Shown here in pieces: positions 43,777 through 52,004 of a stretch of DNA of 64,000 bases. Made by a program: the position numbers and the translations under genes. The stretch lies in assembly GCA_001896885.1 (NCBI GenBank), contig MKRJ01000046.1:124001-188000 (forward strand), written 5' to 3'. Numbering within the stretch: position 1 is the first letter of the stretch; each line of letters opens with the position of its first letter. The DNA is from Rhizobiales bacterium 65-79. Its GTDB lineage: Bacteria; Pseudomonadota; Alphaproteobacteria; Rhizobiales; Rhizobiaceae. The notes beneath the pieces were generated by a model. That model ran no database searches. It saw only the letters and a list, made by a program, of their open reading frames with translations, and had not been told where the DNA came from.

Positions 43777-46700
43777 ATGAATTTCCAGACCATGCCTGAC
43801 CTCCGGTCCGCGCCTTCGGGGCGCGACGTCACCGCCATCCTCGGACCGACCAACACCGGCAAGACCCATCTCGCCATCGAGCGCATGGTGGCGCATGAAA
43901 GCGGCGTTATCGGCCTGCCGCTCCGCCTCCTGGCGCGCGAGGTGTATGGCCGTGTCGTCGACAAGGTCGGCGCCGCGAACGTCGCGCTGCACACGGGCGA
44001 GGAGAAGATCACGCCGCCCGCCGCGCGCTTCTCCGTCTGCACGGTGGAGGCGATGCCGCGCGAGACAGACGCCGCCTTCGTGGCCATCGACGAGGTCCAG
44101 CTCGCCGGCGACCTCGAGCGCGGCCACATCTTCACCGACCGGATCCTCAATCTGCGCGGGCGGCAGGAAACGCTGCTTCTCGGCGCGGCGACCATGCGCG
44201 GCATCCTGGAAAGGCTCCTGAAGGGCATCTCGACCGTAACCCGGCCGCGTATGTCGCACCTCGCCTATGCCGGCCAGAAGAAGATCACCCGGCTGCCGCG
44301 CCGCTCGGCGATCGTCGCCTTCTCGGCCGACGAGGTCTATGCCATCGGCGAGCTGATCCGCCGCCAGCGCGGCGGCGTCGCCGTCGTCATGGGCGCGCTC
44401 AGCCCCCGCACGCGCAACGCCCAGGTCGCGCTCTACCAGTCGGGCGACGTCGACTATCTCGTCGCCACCGACGCCATCGGCATGGGCCTCAACCTCGATG
44501 TCGACCATGTCGCCTTCGCGCAGAACCGCAAGTTCGACGGCTTCCAGTTCCGTGACCTCACCGCCGCGGAACTCGGCCAGATCGCCGGCCGCGCCGGGCG
44601 GCATCTGCGCGACGGGACCTTCGGCGTGACCGGCCAGGTCGATCCCTTCGCCGACGACCTCGTCGAGAAGCTGGAAGGCCACGACTTCGAACCCGTGAAG
44701 GTGCTGCAATGGCGCACCGCCGACTTCGATTTTTCCAGCCTTGATGCGCTGAAGCGGTCGATCGAGACGACTCCCTCGTTCGAGGGGCTGACGAAGGCGC
44801 TGCCCGCCGTCGACCAGCGCGCGCTGGAGCATCTCGCCAACGAGCCCGAGATCCGCGACCTCGCCACCGCCCGCGAGCGCGTGTCCATGCTGTGGGACGC
44901 CTGCGCCCTTCCCGACTACCGCAAGATCGCTCCGGCGCAGCATGCCGACCTCATCGCGTCGATCTATTTCGACCTCGTGCGCAACGGCCAGGTGGACGAG
45001 GGTTATCTCGCCGACCAGGTCGAGCGTGCCTCCTCGACCGAAGGCGACATCGACACGCTTTCCGCGCGCATCGCCCAGATCAGGACCTGGACCTTCGTCT
45101 CCAACCGTCCGGGCTGGCTTGCCGATCCGACACACTGGCAGGAGAAAACGCGCGAGATCGAGGACAGGCTCTCCGACGCGCTGCATGAGCGATTGACGAA
45201 ACGCTTCGTTGATCGCAGGACTTCCGTCCTCATGAAGCGCCTGCGGGAAAACAGCATGCCGGAAGCGGAAATAGGATCGTCGGGAGCCGTGCTGGTGGAA
45301 GGCCACCATGTCGGCGAGTTGCAGGGTTTCCGCTTCACGGCAGACCAGAGTGCCGAGGGCGAGGATGCCAAGGCCGTCCGGTCGGCGGCGCAGAAGGCGC
45401 TGGCGCAGGAGTTCGACCAGCGTGCGGAACGCTTCGCCGCCTGCGCCAATGGCGATCTGGCGCTTGCCTCCGACGGCATCCTGCGCTGGATCGGGTCGCC
45501 GGTGGCGACGTTGACGGCGGGCGACGACCCGCTGAAGCCGCGCGTCATCCTGCTTGCCGACGAGCAGCTCATGGGGCCCGCCCGCGACCAAGTGGCGGCC
45601 CGCGCCGAACGCTTCGTCAATTATCAGATCGAAAGCCTGCTGAAGCCGCTTCTCGACCTGTCCGGCGCCGAGCAGCTTTCCGGCATGGCGCGCGGCATCG
45701 CCTTCCGCCTGGTCGAGAATTTCGGCCTCATCAACCGCCGCGACATCGCCGCCGACGTGAAGGCCCTCGACCAGGAGGCGCGCGCCGCGCTCCGCCGCCT
45801 CGGGGTCCGCTTCGGCGCCTACCACATTTTCGTGCCGGCGCTGGTCAAGCCGGGTCCGGCGGGCCTTCTCACCCTGCTCTGGGCACTGAAGAACGACGGC
45901 AAGGATCGGCCGGGCTTCGGCGACGTCGTCCAACTGCTCGCCGCCGGCCGTACATCGGTCGTCAGCGATCCGGCCTTCGATCCGGCCTTCTACCGGCTGG
46001 CGGGCTTCCGCGTGCTCGGCCGGCGCGCCGTGCGCGTCGATATATTGGAGCGCCTCGCCGACCTGATCCGCCCGGCGCTCGCCTGGAAGGCGGGAACAGG
46101 CGCGCGCCCCGATGGCGCCTTCGACGGCAATGCCTTCACCGTCACGCCGCCGATGATGTCGATCCTCGGCGCCAAGGCGGAGGACATGGAGGAGATCCTG
46201 AAGGGTCTCGGCTACCGCGCCGAGGCCAAGCCCGCCGCCGAGGTGACGACGCGGCTGGAGGCGATCGACCGCGCCCAGCGCGAGGCGGCGGAGGCCGAAC
46301 AGGCTGCCAAAGCAGCCGCCGAGGCGCAGGCGGCGGAAGCGGCCGAGGCAGAGGCCGCAGCCGTCGAAGACCGACAAGTCGGTGCCGAGGCCGCTCAAAT
46401 GGAGGCGCCGCAGGCCGACGATATCGCGACCGAAAGCGCCGCAGCCTTGACCTCCCCCTCGACGGGGGAGATCGCCGAGCAAGGCGAAGCGAGCGTGGGT
46501 GACACTTCCGAGCCCGCATCGGCTGGCGAAGCCGCAGGAACCGACGCTCCCGCGGACGAACCCGCCCCGTCCGAAGCAAGCGCCGAGGCCGAGGAGCCGA
46601 AGCCGATCCTTCTATGGCGTCCGGCGCGTTTCGAGCGCGGTCCGCGTCACCATCGCGAGCGCGGCAAGGACCATCGCCACCCCGCTGGAGCGGACGCGGA

Positions 46701-46959
46701 CGCGTCCCGCCGTCAGGACGGCGCACAAGGCCGCCGCCGTTTCGACCACAAAGGCAAGCCCGGCCGCTCCGAGGCGGCAGGCGACGGCGAGCATCGAAAT
46801 AGCCGCCGCAAGGGACGGCACGAGGGTCCGCACGAGCCGCCCCACAAGGGCAAGCCTGGCTTCCACGCAAAGCCGCCGCGCGAGGAGCGTCCGCCCCGCT
46901 TCGATCCCGACTCGCCGTTTGCCAAGCTCGCCGCGTTGCGCGACCAGTTGAAGAAGTAG
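43777..46959 (+). CDS. SUV3-like DEAD/DExH helicase with long basic C-terminal tail
   Basis: 1060-aa protein. An SF2 helicase core resembling mitochondrial SUV3 occupies about residues 15-300: Walker A GPTNTGKT (23-30), DEVQ box (105-108), SAT-like GAATMRG and motif VI QIAGRAGRH. A large middle domain follows. Residues from about 820 are low-complexity: Ala/Glu-rich, then very basic His/Arg/Lys/Gly-rich, as in RNA-binding tails, ending with FAKLAALRDQLKK. Part of the tail (about 892-910) is encoded by a palindromic repeat. SUV3-type enzymes act in RNA turnover; the bacterial function is not settled. Confidence 0.88.
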   Translation: MNFQTMPDLRSAPSGRDVTAILGPTNTGKTHLAIERMVAHESGVIGLPLRLLAREVYGRVVDKVGAANVALHTGEEKITPPAARFSVCTVEAMPRETDAAFVAIDEVQLAGDLERGHIFTDRILNLRGRQETLLLGAATMRGILERLLKGISTVTRPRMSHLAYAGQKKITRLPRRSAIVAFSADEVYAIGELIRRQRGGVAVVMGALSPRTRNAQVALYQSGDVDYLVATDAIGMGLNLDVDHVAFAQNRKFDGFQFRDLTAAELGQIAGRAGRHLRDGTFGVTGQVDPFADDLVEKLEGHDFEPVKVLQWRTADFDFSSLDALKRSIETTPSFEGLTKALPAVDQRALEHLANEPEIRDLATARERVSMLWDACALPDYRKIAPAQHADLIASIYFDLVRNGQVDEGYLADQVERASSTEGDIDTLSARIAQIRTWTFVSNRPGWLADPTHWQEKTREIEDRLSDALHERLTKRFVDRRTSVLMKRLRENSMPEAEIGSSGAVLVEGHHVGELQGFRFTADQSAEGEDAKAVRSAAQKALAQEFDQRAERFAACANGDLALASDGILRWIGSPVATLTAGDDPLKPRVILLADEQLMGPARDQVAARAERFVNYQIESLLKPLLDLSGAEQLSGMARGIAFRLVENFGLINRRDIAADVKALDQEARAALRRLGVRFGAYHIFVPALVKPGPAGLLTLLWALKNDGKDRPGFGDVVQLLAAGRTSVVSDPAFDPAFYRLAGFRVLGRRAVRVDILERLADLIRPALAWKAGTGARPDGAFDGNAFTVTPPMMSILGAKAEDMEEILKGLGYRAEAKPAAEVTTRLEAIDRAQREAAEAEQAAKAAAEAQAAEAAEAEAAAVEDRQVGAEAAQMEAPQADDIATESAAALTSPSTGEIAEQGEASVGDTSEPASAGEAAGTDAPADEPAPSEASAEAEEPKPILLWRPARFERGPRHHRERGKDHRHPAGADADASRRQDGAQGRRRFDHKGKPGRSEAAGDGEHRNSRRKGRHEGPHEPPHKGKPGFHAKPPREERPPRFDPDSPFAKLAALRDQLKK
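46450..46504. repeat. Intergenic-type palindromic repeat inside the helicase coding sequence
   Basis: CCTCCCCCTCGACGGGGGAG followed by GCGAAGCGAGCGTGGGTGA is the same type of sequence as the repeats between genes at 26.9 and 55.2 kb, but here it is in frame and encodes TSPSTGEIAEQGEASVGDTS in the low-complexity tail. Confidence 0.65.
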
Positions 46960-46972
46960 CGGCGCATCGTCG

Positions 46973-47353
46973 ATGGTCGCGGGAGCGGGAGAACGCCAGC
47001 GCATCGACAAATGGCTGTTCTTCGCCCGTGTGGTGAAATCACGCTCCCTTGCCGCGAAGCTCGTCGTCGCAGGGCGGGTCCGCATCAACCGCGACAAGGT
47101 CGAACAGGCGGCGCATGCCGTGAAGCCTGGCGACGTGCTGACGATCACGCTCGACCGCAAAGTTCTGGTCTATCGGATTCTCGGTTCTGGCTCCAGGCGG
47201 GGACCGGCGGAGGAGGCGCGCACGCTCTACGAGGATTTGACGCCGAGGCCGGATTCCGCGCCGGCCCTGCCGCCTCTTCGCGAGCCTGGCGCCGGTCGGC
47301 CGACCAAGAAGGAAAGAAGGGCGATCGACCGCCTGAACGACGGATCCGGCTAG
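46973..47353 (+). CDS. RNA-binding S4 domain protein (Hsp15-like)
   Basis: 126-aa protein with an S4 domain at residues 9-70 ([41 protein letters not shown]) and a basic proline-rich tail. Hsp15 binds free 50S subunits carrying nascent chains after heat stress. Starts 13 bp after the helicase stop, so the two form a unit; conserved order with fdxA, carD and rpoH downstream suggests a stress- and RNA-related cluster. Confidence 0.9.
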   Translation: MVAGAGERQRIDKWLFFARVVKSRSLAAKLVVAGRVRINRDKVEQAAHAVKPGDVLTITLDRKVLVYRILGSGSRRGPAEEARTLYEDLTPRPDSAPALPPLREPGAGRPTKKERRAIDRLNDGSG

Positions 47354-47493
47354 CGTCCATTCCGCTTTGCCGGCACGGCCGAGCATCCTGTTCCGGCGGT
47401 GGGCGGCAGCGCGAAATCGCCGCCCTTGCAAGCGCCCCTCAAAGCGGATACCTCACCCGCGAAATCGCCGAATTTGGAGGCTGGAGCCGCCAC

Positions 47494-47832
<339 letters not shown>

Positions 47833-48197
47833 GTCTTCGTCTTCCTCGCGCAGGACGACGCTCTTACCCTTTTCGGCGGTCGCCTTACCGCAGCCCTGTT
47901 GAAATCTGTATACATCTCATGCGCGATTAGCTTCGCGCGTGCGGCAAATTGTTGATTCTTTCACATTTTTATGTTACATAAGAAACAAGGTGCCGGGTGC
48001 CACCCGGTGATGATGTTGATCCAAGGCGACGCCGCATCAATCATCGACAGATGAACCAAGATATCCGGGTCAGGGCAATCTGGGCCGGAAAATTGATGTT
48101 GTATTGCGCCGTTGCGGTCTCCGGCCGACCTTCCATCAACATCGCGGCAATGCAGAACGGCGAAGGCAGCCGCTCGCACAACAGGAGTAGCAGGCGT
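47833..48197. other. 365-bp carD leader region
   Basis: AT-rich relative to the genome around 47930-47990. No ORF with a ribosome site and no RNA motif was recognised beyond the promoter listed separately. The distance from that promoter to carD gives a 5' leader of about 200 nt, long enough for control elements. Confidence 0.5.
47952..47980 (+). promoter_or_regulatory. Candidate sigma-70 promoter of carD
   Basis: TTGATT (47952-47957), 17-bp spacer, TACATA (47975-47980), in an AT-rich patch upstream of carD. TATGTTACATA around the -10 is a near palindrome and may also be an operator. Confidence 0.4.
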
Positions 48198-48770
48198 ATG
48201 GCAACCCAGCAGAAGAAATCCGCGCAGCGTCATGGTTTCAAGACCGGCGAATACATCGTCTATCCGGCGCACGGCGTCGGCCAGATTTCGTCGATCGACG
48301 AACAGGAGGTTGCCGGGCACAAGCTGGAGCTTTTCGTGATCGATTTCCAGAAGGACAAGATGCGGCTGAAGGTGCCGGTCGCCAAGGCGACTTCCATCGG
48401 CATGCGCAAGCTCTCGGAGACCGACTATGTCGACCGCGCGCTGAAGGTCGTGCAGGGCCGTGCGCGCATCAAGCGCACCATGTGGTCGCGCCGGGCGCAG
48501 GAATACGATGCGAAGATCAATTCCGGCGACCTGATCTCGATCTCCGAGGTCGTGCGCGATCTCTACCGCGCCGACAACCAGCCGGAGCAGTCTTACTCGG
48601 AGCGCCAGCTCTACGAGGCGGCCCTCGACCGGATGGCGCGCGAAATCGCGGCCGTGAACCGCATGTCGGAGACGGAAGCCGTTCGCCTGATCGAGGTCAA
48701 CCTCAACAAGGGCCCGCGCCGCGGCGCCAAGGCGGACAATGAGGAGACCGAGCAGGAGGAAGCGGCCTGA
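48198..48770 (+). CDS. carD: CarD family transcriptional regulator
   Basis: 190-aa RNA polymerase-binding protein. The Tudor-like RNAP interaction domain is at the N-terminus (FKTGEYIVYPAHGVGQISSID) and a helical domain follows (KINSGDLISISEVVRDLYR). CarD stabilises open promoter complexes, especially at rRNA promoters. The start at 48198 follows AGGAG 9 bp upstream. Terminated by a strong hairpin. Confidence 0.95.
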   Translation: MATQQKKSAQRHGFKTGEYIVYPAHGVGQISSIDEQEVAGHKLELFVIDFQKDKMRLKVPVAKATSIGMRKLSETDYVDRALKVVQGRARIKRTMWSRRAQEYDAKINSGDLISISEVVRDLYRADNQPEQSYSERQLYEAALDRMAREIAAVNRMSETEAVRLIEVNLNKGPRRGAKADNEETEQEEAA

Positions 48771-48806
48771 TCCGCTTTCGACTGCTTCCAGTCTCCCCAT
48801 CAAACG

Positions 48807-48835
48807 AAAACCCGGCCACGTGCCGGGTTTTTTGT
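48807..48835 (+). terminator. Rho-independent terminator of carD
   Basis: Stem AAACCCGGC (48808-48816) and GCCGGGTTT (48822-48830), loop CACGT, followed by T residues. Confidence 0.92.
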
Positions 48836-49039
48836 TTTAGGCCTTCGGGGAGGATTTTCCGTCCATCAACTTTTTGTCATGCGCTGTCATGGAACGAGTC
48901 GCGCGCGGAAACGTTAGCCCACCATTCCTTTACCGGTGGCGCGCTCGCGCGCCGGCGTCCCCACCGCAGGAATCCGGCTTTTTGCCGGCCATGGCCTTCT
49001 ACCTAAGGCGCGCGAAGACGAGGTCAAGGAGTGCGCGTC

Positions 49040-49900
49040 ATGAACGAAGACTCAGCCAGGCGGAGCATGATCCGCGCGGCGATGCGGGCCCCTTATCTCG
49101 AACGTTCCGAGGAGCATGACCTCGCGGTGCGCTGGAAGGAAGATCACGACCAGGAGGCCCTACACCGCATCACCACCGCGCATATGCGGCTCGTCATTTC
49201 CATGGCGGCGAAGTTCCGCCATTTCGGGCTTTCCATGAGCGACCTCATCCAGGAGGGGCATGTCGGCCTGCTTGAAGCCGCTGCCCGGTTCGAGCCGGAT
49301 CGGGACGTCCGCTTCTCCACCTATGCGACATGGTGGATCCGTGCCTCCATCCAGGATTATATCCTGCGCAACTGGTCGATCGTCCGCGGCGGGACGAGTT
49401 CCGCCCAGAAGGCGCTGTTCTTCAATCTCCGCCGCCTGAGGGCCCGCCTGGCCCAGGGATCGGAATTGCTTTCGAGCGCCGCCGTCTATCACGAGATCGC
49501 CGCCGCGCTCGGCGTCCCCGAAGCGGACGTGGCGATGATGGATTCGCGACTGTCGGGGCCCGACGCCTCGCTCAACGTTCCGCTCGGCGACGAGAGCGGA
49601 GCCGCCTCCGACCGGCAGGATTTCCTCGTCTCGGACGATCCGCTCCCCGACGAGGTCGTTGGCGACACAATCGATTTCGAGCGCCGCTCCGGCTGGCTGA
49701 ACACGGCGCTCGGCGCGCTCAACGAACGTGAATTGAAGATCATCCGGGAGCGGCGCCTTCGCGAGGAAGGTGCCACGCTCGAATCGCTGGGCGCGCGTCT
49801 CGGCATCTCCAAGGAGCGGGTACGCCAGATCGAAAACCGCGCGCTCGAAAAGTTGAGGGTTGCGCTGGTGAGGGAAAATCCCGAACTCGCCGTGCTTTGA
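49040..49900 (+). CDS. rpoH2: RNA polymerase sigma factor, RpoH family (RpoH2-like)
   Basis: 286-aa sigma-32 group factor. Region 2 (DLIQEGHVGLLEAAARFEPDRDVRFSTYATWWIRASIQDYILRNWS in outline, residues about 66-110) and region 4 helix-turn-helix (ESLGARLGISKERVRQIENRALEKL) are complete; the RpoH box QKALFFNLRR is at about 122-131. Two RpoH copies are usual in rhizobia; this position after carD fits RpoH2, which is linked to oxidative/stationary stress. ATG 49040 is preferred over GTG 49031 because AAGGAG lies 8 bp before it. Confidence 0.88.
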   Translation: MNEDSARRSMIRAAMRAPYLERSEEHDLAVRWKEDHDQEALHRITTAHMRLVISMAAKFRHFGLSMSDLIQEGHVGLLEAAARFEPDRDVRFSTYATWWIRASIQDYILRNWSIVRGGTSSAQKALFFNLRRLRARLAQGSELLSSAAVYHEIAAALGVPEADVAMMDSRLSGPDASLNVPLGDESGAASDRQDFLVSDDPLPDEVVGDTIDFERRSGWLNTALGALNERELKIIRERRLREEGATLESLGARLGISKERVRQIENRALEKLRVALVRENPELAVL

Positions 49901-49911
49901 AGCGCGGCCTG

Positions 49912-50559
49912 CTACGCGCGCAGCGCCAGCGCGATCACGCGGACGAGGCCGCAGGCGGCCTTTTTCTGCGCTTCGATGTCGGTGAGGCGCGTCTTCATGC
50001 CCTCCAGCCCGTCCATCAGCATGTTCGCCATGCCCTGCGGACAGAGACCGGCAGCCTCGAGGTCGATGCCGTTCGCCGCGGCCTCGGCCCGAATGGCGTC
50101 GGCAAAAAGGTCGGACAATTCGCGGCACCAGTTCTCGATCAGGTCGCCGGCAAGGCTGGCCTTCATGTCGAGGAGTTCGCCGCCATGCGGCGATTCGGTA
50201 AACCGGCAGAGCGACGAGAAGACCGCCGCGTCGATGGCGGAGCCGAGGCGTTCGGTGAAGCTGCCTTCGCTGGCGATCGCGTCGCGTGCGGCATCGATCG
50301 AATGGCGCATCACCGTCCTGGCGATCTCGCGGTAGATTTCCACCTTGTTCCTGAAAAGCAGGTAGAGCGCGGGGCGCGACATCTCGGCGGCGCGCGCGAT
50401 ATCGTCCATCGTCGTGCGCGAATAGCCATGTGCGAGCGCCAGTTTCAAGGCGCCGTCCATGATGCGGGCGCGCTTGTTGTCGGCGGCGGATTCCAGGACC
50501 TCGTTCAGTTTTCCATCTCCTGCTTCAACCAGTGTTGACAAACTGACAGAATTTGTCAA
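49912..50559 (-). CDS. TetR/AcrR family transcriptional regulator
   Basis: Up to 215 aa. The N-terminal helix-turn-helix is clear (RARIMDGALKLALAHGYSRTTMDDIARAAEMSRPALYLLFRNK, about residues 30-74), with a ligand-binding domain behind it. The start is uncertain: no in-frame ATG precedes the domain. TTG at 50559 or 50541 are possible, and the first coincides with an operator-like palindrome. Divergent from an RND pump, which it probably represses. Confidence 0.85.
   Translation of the reverse strand: MTNSVSLSTLVEAGDGKLNEVLESAADNKRARIMDGALKLALAHGYSRTTMDDIARAAEMSRPALYLLFRNKVEIYREIARTVMRHSIDAARDAIASEGSFTERLGSAIDAAVFSSLCRFTESPHGGELLDMKASLAGDLIENWCRELSDLFADAIRAEAAANGIDLEAAGLCPQGMANMLMDGLEGMKTRLTDIEAQKKAACGLVRVIALALRA
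50535..50559. promoter_or_regulatory. Operator-like palindrome at the TetR gene start
   Basis: TTGACAAA (50535-50542) and TTTGTCAA (50552-50559) form a perfect 8-bp inverted repeat with a 9-bp centre; the internal CTGACAG is itself palindromic. Size and symmetry fit a TetR-family operator, and it lies between the regulator and the RND pump genes. Confidence 0.6.
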
Positions 50560-50867
50560 TTTGTTAAAAGGTCGGATGCCGGTAGGTTAGCCGGACTGGC
50601 AGGCGAGGGAATGCGCCATGCATCCGAACTGCTGCAGCCAGCGGTAACTTACGTGCCGCGGGCGCCGGAACGGATTGAGCCGTATGGACGAGGCGGCTCG
50701 TTGCACCGGCGGCGGAACTGCACGGATTGGCGGCAGGCGTGTCAGGAGCATCGCGCCGGCGGCTTTTTTGAAACGCGGGAAGCATTGAACGCCCTACCGG
50801 GGCCACCCATATGCGCCGCTCTCGTGTGATTTGGGGGCGATCGGGACGGATCGTACACGGAAACACC
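50560..50867. other. 308-bp gap between tetR and the RND adaptor gene
   Basis: Holds the start-side flank of the operator palindrome. No further repeat, terminator or small gene was recognised. The promoter of the efflux operon should be here. Confidence 0.5.
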
Positions 50868-52001
50868 ATGCCAAAATTACCCTTCCATAAACTGGCAGCC
50901 TTTGTCGTGCTCGGCGTTTCGGCGGCCTGGGTGCTGACCGGCGAGATGTCCTCGGTCGGCAGCGCGTCGCAGGAAAAGCCGAAGACGCCGCAGGCCGTCG
51001 AGCCGCCGGCGCCCGTTCGTATGGTCGGCGTCATCGACGCGCCGAGGGAAATGCATGCCCGCGCCATCCGCATCGCCGGCCATACGGAGGCCGACAAGCG
51101 CGCGGTGCTCGGAGTGCGCGCGGCCGGCGTCATCACGAAGCTCCCCGTCAAGGAAGGCCAGCGGGTCAGGCAGGGCGATCTCGTCCTCTCGCTCGACAAT
51201 GCCGACAAGATCGCCGCCGTCGAGATGGCGAAGCAGGTCGTGTCGCAGCGCGAGGCGGAGATGGAAGCGGCCGAACGGCTCGCCAGGACCGGCAACATGG
51301 CCAAGCTGACGCTGGATAGCGCCCGCTCGGCGCTTTCGACCGCGCGATCGCAGTTGGAAGCGGCCAAGGCGGAGGAAGACAAGACCGAAGTCCATGCTCC
51401 GTTCGACGGCGTCATCGACAAGGTGCCCGTCGAGCAGGGCAGCTCGGTCCAGGTCGGAGCCGAAGTCGCCACCATTCTGGCGCTGGATCCGGTGATCGCG
51501 GCGGGCGAGGTGAGCGAACGCGACCTCGACCACGTAAGGCTTGGCGACGAGGCGGACATCCGGCTGATCGACGGCCGCCACGTCAAGGGCACGATACGCT
51601 ACATCAGCCGCGAGGCGGCCACCGCCACGCGCACCTTTCGCGTCGAGGTCGCCATTCCCAATTCCGATCTGAAGATCCCGGCGGGCATGACGGCGGAAGT
51701 GACGCTGCGGGCAGAGCCGGTCAGCGCGACCATCCTGCCGCGCTCGGTCGTGACGCTGAGCGGCAAGGGCGACCTCGGCATCCGCGCCGTCGGTCCGGAC
51801 GGGGTGGTCTCCTTCTATCCGATCGATATCGTCGACGACATGCCGCACGCGCTGGCGCTGGGCGGCATCCCGAAGGATGCGCGCATCATTGTCGCCGGCC
51901 AGGACCTCGTGAAGGAGGGCGACAAGGTGCGCGCGGTCGAGGCGGATGCCGCTACCCTGAAGAAACTCGCCGCCCAGGCCAGCGGCGGGGAGACCGAGTA
52001 G
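50868..52001 (+). CDS. RND efflux periplasmic adaptor subunit
   Basis: 377-aa membrane-fusion protein. An N-terminal anchor (PFHKLAAFVVLGVSAAWVL), a lipoyl-like domain (AAGVITKLPVKEGQRVRQGDLVLSLD and HAPFDGVIDKVPVEQGSSVQVG), an alpha-helical hairpin between them and a beta-barrel domain are visible. Drives efflux with the inner-membrane permease four bases downstream. No outer-membrane channel gene follows. Confidence 0.93.
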   Translation: MPKLPFHKLAAFVVLGVSAAWVLTGEMSSVGSASQEKPKTPQAVEPPAPVRMVGVIDAPREMHARAIRIAGHTEADKRAVLGVRAAGVITKLPVKEGQRVRQGDLVLSLDNADKIAAVEMAKQVVSQREAEMEAAERLARTGNMAKLTLDSARSALSTARSQLEAAKAEEDKTEVHAPFDGVIDKVPVEQGSSVQVGAEVATILALDPVIAAGEVSERDLDHVRLGDEADIRLIDGRHVKGTIRYISREAATATRTFRVEVAIPNSDLKIPAGMTAEVTLRAEPVSATILPRSVVTLSGKGDLGIRAVGPDGVVSFYPIDIVDDMPHALALGGIPKDARIIVAGQDLVKEGDKVRAVEADAATLKKLAAQASGGETE

Positions 52002-52004
52002 CGC

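Noticed and set aside
43648-46482. 944-codon open frame on the minus strand opposite the helicase gene
   Set aside because: The plus strand has clear helicase motifs; the minus frame is an antisense shadow of high-GC codon use with Arg/Gly/Asp-rich, domain-free composition.
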